NCBI RefSeq assembly: GCF_000708205.1
Contig: NW_014575560.1
Location: forward strand, 870,501 to 934,500
Reading direction: 5' to 3'
DNA from: Mixia osmundae IAM 14324
Lineage: Eukaryota; Basidiomycota; Mixiomycetes; Mixiales; Mixiaceae
Length of the DNA: 64,000 nt
Shown here piece after piece: positions 57,229 through 64,000 of the stretch. The notes under the pieces were generated by a model. It was not told where the DNA came from, ran no database searches, and worked only from the letters and a program-made list of their open reading frames with translations. Position 1 is the first letter of the stretch; the number at the start of each line of letters is the position of its first letter. Position numbers and translations under genes: made by a program.

Positions 57229-59095
57229 CTAAAAATCTGCATCCAGACGAAAGACGTCCTCGGAATTGCCATGACCGCCTTGAGTGTCGTCTGCATGACC
57301 TGCACCGCTCGCTTCTTGCGTCCAGCCCGACATTCTCGCACGAGCATAGTCTGACACGCGCTTCTCGAAAAAGTTGGTCTTGCCTTCTAGTGATATATTC
57401 TCCATAAAAGAGAGGGGGTTCTCGCTCCCGTAGACCTTCTCCACGCCTAACGTCGTGAGCAATCGATCGGCGACATATTCGATATACTGCGACATGGTAT
57501 CCGAGTTCATGCCTATCAGTTTGACAGGCAAGGCCTCTGTGAGGAAGTCCTTCTCGATCGTCACTGCGCTTGTGATGATCTCTTGTACTCTCGCGTCGGA
57601 AGGGCGATGGTGGAGGTGCCTGAAGAGCAAGCACGCGAACTCGGTGTGCAGACCCTCGTCACGTGAGATGAGCTCGTTCGAAAAGGTCAAGCCAGGCATG
57701 AGACCGCGTTTCTTTAGCCAGAAGATGGCAGCGAATGAGCCGGAGAAAAAAATGCCCTCGACAGCCGCAAAAGCGACGAGTCGCTCTGCAAAAGTCGTTC
57801 GGTCGTCTGATATCCACCTGAGTGCCCAGTGTGCTTTGCGTCTGATGCAAGGCACAGTGTCCATCGCGTCGAACAGTGCCTGTCGCTCGCGCTTGTCTCG
57901 CACGTAGAACTCGATAAGCAGCGAGTAGACTTCCGAATGAATGTTCTCCCTGTGCAAAGCAAGAAAACTCTAAGCGTTCCAGCATCGGGCTGAGCTTGCC
58001 GCAACGCACATCATGATCTGAAAGCCATAGAAGCACTTTGCCTCCGTAACCTTTACTTCCGACGAGAAGCGCTCGACGAGATTTTCATTGACAATACCGT
58101 CGCTTGCGGCAAAGAATGCGAGGACGTGCAGGATGAAGTGACGTTCGCCAGGCGTCAGACTTTCGAAATCGGCTCTATCGCCAGTAAGATCAATCTCTTC
58201 CGCCGTCCAAAAGGATGCCACTGCCCGTTTGTAGAACCGCCAGATCTACAAAGCAGCATTAATGACTGCTTCCGGGGGAGCACAGCAAGCAGCCTACCTC
58301 ATCATACTTGATAGGAAACAGAACGAAACGATTATCAAGCTCCTGCAAGAGCGGCTCTTGCCGTTCCAGTTCCTTTGCTCGCTTCTCCGCTTCTGTGAGT
58401 GGACCACTAGGCGGCATAGGGTCGACCGAGGCGTCTCTTGTCAGCAGAGGCGCCGCAAAATCATCAATTTGCCCGTCATGCTCTGATCCGAGGGCGCCGT
58501 TGGTCGATTTGCGAGACATTGGACTGCTCCAGGTCGAGGACAGTATGGTAGCGTCTGTCATGGTGCTCTGAGAACGCCTCCTTGGTGGCCTGCTGCCTGG
58601 CGAGTCTGTGAAACTGCTACGCCCGGATGATCTATCGTCCTCGTCGTCCGATCGCATGGGATCTGGTAGAAGCCCACTGTCTATTCCTGACATCTGTGCC
58701 AGGCCATCGTCTATGGGGGTCAAACCTCGATCGGCAAGCAATTGGCTCTTTGCGCTCAGTTGACGCTGTCTAGAGGTCTCTGGGCGAGCTTGAACATCGT
58801 CTGACCACCCGCTGGTGAAATAAGAGCCCAGAACACGATCTGAGGAGCTACTGCTGCTGGGCGATCGCAGTGTGTGAGATGGCGAAGAGGCCAAGTGAGG
58901 ATGGTGGACGATGGGGGGCGACAGGTCACTCTTGCTCGTTGTCGACCTGAAGAACGCTGGCAAGGGCGTAGACGGTCGACTTGATGACGCAGAGGCCACA
59001 CACTCCGCTGTGGGCTGCTCCGCTGCGGTCATGACGACGTTGCCGACTCCTCCGTGTGCGTCGGATGGTGCGCTTAAAAGGATCTGACACGTCAT
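57229..59095 (-). CDS. Ribonucleotide reductase small subunit, copy B, with long N-terminal extension
   Basis: Exons (minus) 59095-58298, 58245-58010 and 57949-57229 give 584 residues, far longer than the ~400 usual for R2. Residues 1-~235 are a low-complexity Ser/Pro/Asp-rich region not seen in copy A. The catalytic half is complete: [23 protein letters not shown] (Glu, His, radical Tyr), [10 protein letters not shown], and SRDEGLH, so it should form its own diiron-tyrosyl site; unlike yeast Rnr4 it keeps the ligands. The C-terminus ends in LDADF, the large-subunit docking tail. Its two introns sit at exactly the positions of introns 1 and 2 of copy A, in the same phases, marking common descent. 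An in-frame ATG at 59030-59032 would shorten the extension. Divergent with ERV25. Confidence 0.93.
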
Positions 59096-59144
59096 TAGGC
59101 TCTGCTCTCTTTTGCCACGTCATCCAGTCAAGGTACGTGCTCGT

Positions 59145-59154
59145 ACGCGACCTC
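59145..59154 (+). promoter_or_regulatory. ACGCGACCTC word between RNR copy B and ERV25
   Basis: The same ten bases found upstream of RNR copy A occur here, 50-59 bases before the copy B start, in the opposite orientation relative to the gene. It contains the ACGCG core of cell-cycle boxes. It also lies upstream of ERV25. A shared S-phase control is inference. Confidence 0.3.
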
Positions 59155-59195
59155 GAGCGTGGCCTGAGCGGGAGCTTCGACGAGGCAACGCTGCG

Positions 59196-60003
59196 ATGCG
59201 GGCGAGCCTATCGCTACCGCTCGTGCTGCTGGCCGCGAGCCAAGCGATAGCAGTCAAATTCGATCTGCATGCGGCCCATCATCCTCAGCCAAAGTGCATA
59301 TGGAATACCGCCATGGTCGACACCCTCGTCGTCATCACCGCCAACGTCGAGCCAGGCCTGAATCAGAAGATAGACATGGAAGTGCTCGATGGAAGCTCTC
59401 ACAAGAATATCTACCAGACCAAGAAGAACATCCAGTCCGAGACGCGCATGGCCATCACGACTCATGCTGATGCCGAACTTGGCGTCTGCTTCAAGAACAC
59501 GCTCGACGCGAGTACGTCTGTTGCTCAGACTGATCCATGTGGGATGGACTGAGTGATGCCGACGTAGATATACCCGAGCATCAGGCCCACAAGTTCTCGA
59601 GAGCGATTGATCTGGATGTCGACATTGGCGCAGACGCGGTCGACTATAATGCTATTGCCAAACAAGGTGAGCGAACCAGCTCGCTCGTGATGAAGCTGAC
59701 ATGGCGCACACAGAGTCGCTCTCGGGTCTCGAGGTAGAGATGCGCAAGCTCGAAGGAGTCGTCAAGGAGATTGTCGACGAACTCAACTATCTCAAGCAAA
59801 GAGAGCGAAAGATGCGAGATACAAACGGTTGGTGGGGTCCGCCTCCGTCAAGTTTGTAGCTGACCGTATCCGTCCTTCCATCAGAATCAACGAACGAAAG
59901 AGTCAAGTTCTTCTCTTTGCTCACAGTAGCGACACTCGTCTCTCTCGGAGTATGGCAGATCGTCTACCTTCGAAGCTACTTCAAAAGGAAGCTATTGATA
60001 TGA
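59196..60003 (+). CDS. ERV25: p24-family cargo receptor Erv25 (TMED10 type)
   Basis: Exons 59196-59511, 59568-59666, 59714-59827 and 59885-60003 give 215 residues, standard for p24 proteins, which shuttle between ER and Golgi in COPII/COPI vesicles and select cargo. There is a signal peptide (SLPLVLLAASQAIA), a GOLD domain with CIWNTAMVDTLVVITANV and VCFKN (the two cysteines that form the disulfide), a coiled coil with GLEVEMRKLEGVVKEI and YLKQRERKMRDTNEST, one membrane helix (FSLLTVATLVSLGVWQIVYL) and a short cytosolic tail RSYFKRKLLI with the aromatic/basic signals for coat binding. The frame and splice phases match throughout. Convergent with HEM14, 27 bases apart. Confidence 0.93.
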
Positions 60004-60030
60004 CGCAGCATTGCATCTCAGTACATCGCA

Positions 60031-61656
60031 CTAGCTCGCAAGGAAGCTCTCTAGTCCTGTCACTTGCTCGGTCGCCATCGCACGTGAGACAGACCAAGCA
60101 GCCTTGACGCAATTGTTCAGACCTACGCCCGTGTAACTTGCTCCCGCCACGCTGAGCCTGCCCCGGTAAGTCTGCGCAATTCTCTCGTGTAGCGTTCGCA
60201 TGCGATCAGGATGGCCGACGAGGTACTGAGGAATGCAGTCTCGCTGCATGTGTACGCGAGAATGAGTCGGCAGATCGCTGATGCCCAGGTGACTCTGAAC
60301 GGTCGCAAGGGCTTGAATCTCCAGCTCATCGTCAGTAGGCAGACTTTCGATCGATCTACCGGTCCAGTGAGCGCCACCGAGCAGCACAGAGAGCTTGGTG
60401 TAGCCAGGCGAGGCTTCTGTTTCGGGCGGGTGCATCTCGGGCATCATGTCAGAATCAAACACGGCACCTAGAGCTTTGTAAGGATTCTGATGCTCTGGCA
60501 CTGATCGAGGCAACAAGTAGCCAAAGCCTCGAACGGGCAGCAATCGCTTGCCGGGCTTATTGGCGAAAGCCAGATTGACGACGCCGACATTGACAGAGCC
60601 GTTGGCGGTCAGTTCGGGCATGTCGGCCGAGAGCAGCGATGACAGGGACGGGCCAGAAAGGGTCGAGACGATCCGATCGGTGACGTGCTTAGTCGAGGTG
60701 GTGGAGACAGTGAACCCGGAGGGATCGTGGGCGATCGATTGGATAGGGTCGTCGCGGCTCAGCGTGACGTTGTCTGCTCGGCGCAAGGCCATCTCCAGAC
60801 CCAAAGTCAGGGTCTCGAGGCCGCCTCGCAGGCTCCATACACTGGCAGACCTGAGATTTGTACGTTCGTCGATGGGCATGAGATCCTGGAGCTCTTTGAC
60901 AAGCCGCGTTTGCTCTGGATCTGACTTTACTCCGCCCCTCAGCAGAGCGACTATCAAAGAGCCATACTGTTGCTCTAGCTTTGCGATGCTGCCAAAGGTC
61001 GCGCCTACAGACAGAGTCCTCGTGTCGCCTGCGTAGATACCGTGAACCATACCGCTGACGAGATTAGTCGCAAATGCGTCGCCGAAACGTCGCGAGAAGA
61101 ACGAGTGGACGCTCTCGTCTGTCTGCAAGGCCTGTTCGGGCTTCCGCCTCCGGAAAGGCTCTCCAAGCAGGGCAGGCAACAATGATCGCAAGACTGAATC
61201 TGAGCTCAGGGTTGCTCTGAGGAGTGATGTGATGCCCGACGGAAGCTTAACGAGCTTGTCAGGGTAGTAGATGAACCTGTTGAAGGCAGACACATGGTTC
61301 TTGTCGACCACGAGGAGCTCTTTCGTCAAGCCAAGCTGTCTCACGAGATCGAGGGTGAGCCATCCCTCCAGTCCTCTCGGTCGAACACTCCTAGGGCCAG
61401 CTTCGAATATGACCTCCTCATGCTCGCCGGTAGGTTTAGCGTGCTCATCCAGCAAAGCCGGTCGTATGCGGGAAGGTGTCGCTCTGACGCTGCGGACCCA
61501 TCCACCGTATCGAGGAGATCCCTCGAGCAAGACAATCTGCGCGTCCGGGTGTTGGCGCGATAGATAGAATGCCGTCGAGAGACCTGTCAATCCTCCGCCT
61601 AGCACTGCGAGACGTTGTCCAGCCAGTTGAGTCGCTAGACATGCCGTCGGGTGCAT
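60031..61656 (-). CDS. HEM14: Protoporphyrinogen IX oxidase
   Basis: Single exon, 541 residues. This FAD enzyme on the mitochondrial inner membrane makes protoporphyrin IX, the last step but one of heme synthesis. The N-terminus has the FAD-binding AVLGGGLTGLSTAFYLSRQ (~15-33) with the acidic partner VLLEGSPRYGGWVRS, then FEAGPRSVRP, YPDKLVKLPSG, the SGMVHGIYAGDTRTLSV stretch, and the C-terminal VAGASYTGVGLNNCVKAA that completes the FAD pocket. The ATG at 61654-61656 gives a compact protein; the frame is open further upstream but without another ATG. It shares a spacer with the next divergent gene, a membrane protein of unknown function. Confidence 0.93.
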   Translation of the reverse strand: MHPTACLATQLAGQRLAVLGGGLTGLSTAFYLSRQHPDAQIVLLEGSPRYGGWVRSVRATPSRIRPALLDEHAKPTGEHEEVIFEAGPRSVRPRGLEGWLTLDLVRQLGLTKELLVVDKNHVSAFNRFIYYPDKLVKLPSGITSLLRATLSSDSVLRSLLPALLGEPFRRRKPEQALQTDESVHSFFSRRFGDAFATNLVSGMVHGIYAGDTRTLSVGATFGSIAKLEQQYGSLIVALLRGGVKSDPEQTRLVKELQDLMPIDERTNLRSASVWSLRGGLETLTLGLEMALRRADNVTLSRDDPIQSIAHDPSGFTVSTTSTKHVTDRIVSTLSGPSLSSLLSADMPELTANGSVNVGVVNLAFANKPGKRLLPVRGFGYLLPRSVPEHQNPYKALGAVFDSDMMPEMHPPETEASPGYTKLSVLLGGAHWTGRSIESLPTDDELEIQALATVQSHLGISDLPTHSRVHMQRDCIPQYLVGHPDRMRTLHERIAQTYRGRLSVAGASYTGVGLNNCVKAAWSVSRAMATEQVTGLESFLAS

Positions 61657-62097
61657 GTGATCGCGATGACGCGCACGAATTCGAAGACAAATCCTTTGAG
61701 ACACCGCGACGATCGTTGACGGCCCATCCCGATGCGCGCACACACTCGCATTTGTACCTATTCGACTCCCTATGACTATCTCCGCTCAATTCCCTCCCCT
61801 GTCTGTGCAAAACATTGCCCCATCCCGTGTGTGCGTGGACTCCACATGGGATCGATGATTGCAATGGAACTGCCCATGGCCTCACAAGAAGAGACTGCCA
61901 AGATGAACACTACGACGTCTGCCAGGTGATACATTGATGTCTGCGGAGCCAAAAACGCTTGGACCTCGAGCCGAACCGAATTTCGCATCTCACACAACAG
62001 GCTGACACGCCATTACCCCGCCCATGCCTTTGCTACAACGACTCACAGCGTGACCTGCGTAGTCTCAGTCTCGGACGAATGCCAGTCTAGAGGCTGA
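61657..62097. other. Intergenic region between HEM14 and an unknown membrane protein gene
   Basis: About 440 bases between divergent genes. The first ~85 bases remain open in the HEM14 frame without an ATG. No other credible frame, repeat or RNA gene seen; it should contain both promoters. Confidence 0.4.
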
Positions 62098-63087
62098 ATG
62101 TCCAGACGACTCAGTCCGCCCGAGGGAGCCTTGTACTCTCCCGTTTGTCTCGTACGACTTGTTCTAAGTTCAGCGACTGATCAACGTCTTACACCAGGAG
62201 CATTTACAAGCGCAGAGATATCTCAGGTGGCCCCGCCTCATCGTGCTCAATGGCGTCTCGATCCTTGACATTGCCCTCATTGGCACGGCACTCAAGGCCA
62301 AGCTAGACGGGGACGATGACGTTGCCGTGGGAGAGTCAGTGGGCGTCCACACTTCCATTCTCGATATCACCATCGCACTCGTTGCACTGATCGCGACGTG
62401 CACTATCGCCTCTGGTATAATGGCACGCTAAATCGTCAAATTCCGTTCGAGCGGAGCCTCACGAGTGCGAGCAGGGCGTCTTGACAGTGCTCACGCTGTT
62501 TCTCATGCAAAAGAAGGAGACGCCTCGGAGCGCCTTTCTCAAATGGGGCTCTCTCGCTATCGCCAACGTCGGCGTTCTTGTCATGTCGGCCGTCGTGACC
62601 TGGATGACATATACGCGAGGTGGCAATGTAGAATCGTCGGAGATCATCCCCATAAGCATTGTGCCTGCTGCTTCACCTCTCCTAGGCAGTACGTATCTTA
62701 CCCAGCCGGAGAAAAGGCATACTCAACCGATCCTCAGTTCATCTCAAGTACAAAGACCAGAAGTTCGTAGTCTACTCCATGATACTTGGCTGGACTTTCT
62801 TCGTCACGACAAACATCGCGATTCTTCTGACCTATCTCGCATCTCGACGATTACTCAAAGTCAGAAGACAGCTCGGGCATTTTAATGAAAACGCAGGAAT
62901 GCTTGAGAGGGCGGCGCCCATGGCAAGCAAGCAGCCATTCCACGATGCAAACAAGACACCGATCACGCCCGTCCCCCCTAGGAGGTCAAGGCGGTCAAGG
63001 CGGTCAAGGCGGTCAAGGCGATCAGATACGCCATCCGATGACATACCAGACGGTCCGCTCAGAGTGCCCAGTTCGAGGTTCGCCTGA
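62098..63087 (+). CDS. Four-helix membrane protein of unknown function with an Arg-Ser repeat tail
   Basis: Exons 62098-62151, 62198-62422, 62475-62688 and 62738-63087 join in frame to 280 residues. I do not recognise the family. Visible: hydrophobic helices LIVLNGVSILDIALIGTALK, ILDITIALVALIATCTIASG, LKWGSLAIANVGVLVMSAVV and SMILGWTFFVTTNIAILLTYL, with a charged loop between the first pair. The C-terminal ~70 residues are hydrophilic and contain four to five Arg-Arg-Ser units encoded by a 9-base tandem repeat. The third exon joins through a GC-AG intron (62423-62474, GCACGC donor); without it the frame stops after the second helix. It is followed 95 bases later, on the same strand, by another unrecognised membrane protein gene. 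Confidence 0.6.
62984..63019 (+). repeat. Four exact copies of GGTCAAGGC inside a coding region
   Basis: A 9-base unit repeated four times in perfect register, flanked by imperfect copies on both sides. Being a multiple of three, it encodes Arg-Arg-Ser units without shifting the frame, so copy number could vary between strains without breaking the protein. Confidence 0.85.
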
Positions 63088-63181
63088 GATCTCGCACGGA
63101 CGCTGCGCGGGGGGCTATAGCAACGTGCCTGTATCGACTCTTTGCATCCCTGAATATGCTCTCGCTGCTCCTCCTCGCCAG

Positions 63182-64000
63182 ATGGAACGTACCTTTGCCA
63201 TGGGCATCATGGAAAAGTCTCGCTTCTCGAGCTCGGGATCACGCAAGCTACGGAACGGCCCTTCAGTGCCGCGAAGGACGACCATCTTTTGCGCAACAGG
63301 CGTGCTCGCTGTCTTTCCGCTCATCTTTGCACCAGTTGGCATATCCAGATTAGCAAGATCTGGCCAGGACATCGCAATCCTCTTTCCTCAGGGTACGACC
63401 GCCTCCACTTCGCTCAGCGCATCTGCGGCGGCTCTGGCAATCGTGTCGGCGCTCATCTTGATCGTGAGTCGAACTGACTTGCGCGTTCAGCCACTGACAA
63501 GGTCTTTAGCTGTCCATCGTATCTGCTATCGCTATACGGAGGAGGAAATTCGCGCCTTTACTCAAAATCGGTGAAGCCCTCGGAACTCTGTACATCCTCA
63601 GCGGTATCAGCGAATTAGCCGCGTCGATCGCATTGGTTGTCAGTTCGCCCTTGCCCTCGTATCAAGACGCTGACGGCATACAGGTGGTGCTCTCGAGCGG
63701 AAGGGCTACCGTGAAGAATGACGACATTCCTCAAGCGGAGCTACAGGGGATCGTCGAATTGGACGAAAGGCTGGGCATCATCGACTTGAGTCTGTCGCAC
63801 CAGCCTCTGCTCATCGTGCTCGCCATTTCTGGCTTCCTCGTGGTCGTCATGACCGCCGCAAGGTATGTTCACCCGGCGCGTCGCTACTGTTGGAGTTCTA
63901 TGCTTACAACGAGCGCAGTGTTGCGACTGTGCGCTTCGCGTACAAAGATGCGAGAGTGCGGCGCGAGCAAGAGGAGTACAGGCGACGGACACGACTCACA
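63182..64000 (+). CDS. Multi-pass membrane protein of unknown function (3' end outside the window)
   Basis: Exons 63182-63463 and 63510-63862, with a third beginning at 63919 and running off the right edge; phases match at both introns (46 and 56 bp). About 240 residues are visible. Hydrophobic segments are TTIFCATGVLAVFPLIFAPV, AAALAIVSALILILSIVSAI and LLIVLAISGFLVVVMTAA, with a polar loop of ~80 residues containing KNDDIPQAELQGIVELDERL between them, and a basic, Arg/Glu-rich segment after the last helix (YKDARVRREQEEYRRR). I do not recognise a family. Its position directly behind another orphan membrane protein, on the same strand, may mean a tandem duplicate that has diverged or simply neighbours. 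Confidence 0.6.

Noticed and set aside
62984-63019. Regular short repeats that might suggest a CRISPR-like array
   Set aside because: Units are contiguous without spacers, only 9 bases long and keep a reading frame; this is a coding microsatellite in a eukaryotic gene.

Overview
The window is a gene-dense stretch of nuclear DNA from a fungus, most likely a basidiomycete. The gene set is fungal: RTT109, FMP27, CDK8/SSN3, AFI1, TMA16 and a CYP63/CYP52-like P450. Most genes carry several very short spliceosomal introns, mostly 46-62 bp. Spacers are tiny, and genes alternate strand so that almost every boundary is a divergent (100-160 bp) or convergent (1-50 bp) pair. The compactness would suit a small-genome Pucciniomycotina yeast of the Mixia type, but that placement is a guess. 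I see no mobile element, CRISPR array, rRNA, tRNA or integrated virus.

Layout. 0-6 kb: the 5' end of a signal-peptide gene running off the left edge, RTT109 (H3K56 acetyltransferase), a ribonucleotide reductase small subunit (copy A) and an ASCC2/CUE3 homologue. 6-16 kb: FMP27/Hobbit, a ~3,165-residue bridge-like lipid-transfer protein in nine exons. 16-22 kb: a GCIP-like protein, TMA16, an RNF216-like RBR ubiquitin ligase with a hydrophobic insert, and the Mediator kinase CDK8. 22-28 kb: P450, sterol O-acyltransferase and FAD monooxygenase side by side. 28-39 kb: THADA/TRM732, NUP84, V-ATPase subunit C and pyridoxamine-phosphate oxidase. 39-48 kb: secreted PhoD phosphatase, GPI18, an ALKBH2/3-like dioxygenase, and a large DUF3712 protein. 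47.7-57 kb: FMP32/MCUR1-like protein, a CST26-like acyltransferase, AFI1, ESF1 and PRP17. 57-64 kb: a second RNR small subunit (copy B), the p24 protein ERV25, HEM14, and two adjacent multi-pass membrane proteins I do not recognise, the last cut by the right edge.

Most genes are housekeeping and work in separate pathways. Possible functional groupings are RTT109 next to RNR copy A, and the three-gene lipid/oxidation block at 22-28 kb. I rebuilt 91 introns by matching conserved protein sequence on both sides of each gap and requiring an exact reading frame; about nine appear to use a GC-AG donor, far above the usual ~1%. All exon boundaries are my own inference from sequence, not transcript-supported. 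The window contains a few ambiguous bases near 38.57 kb.
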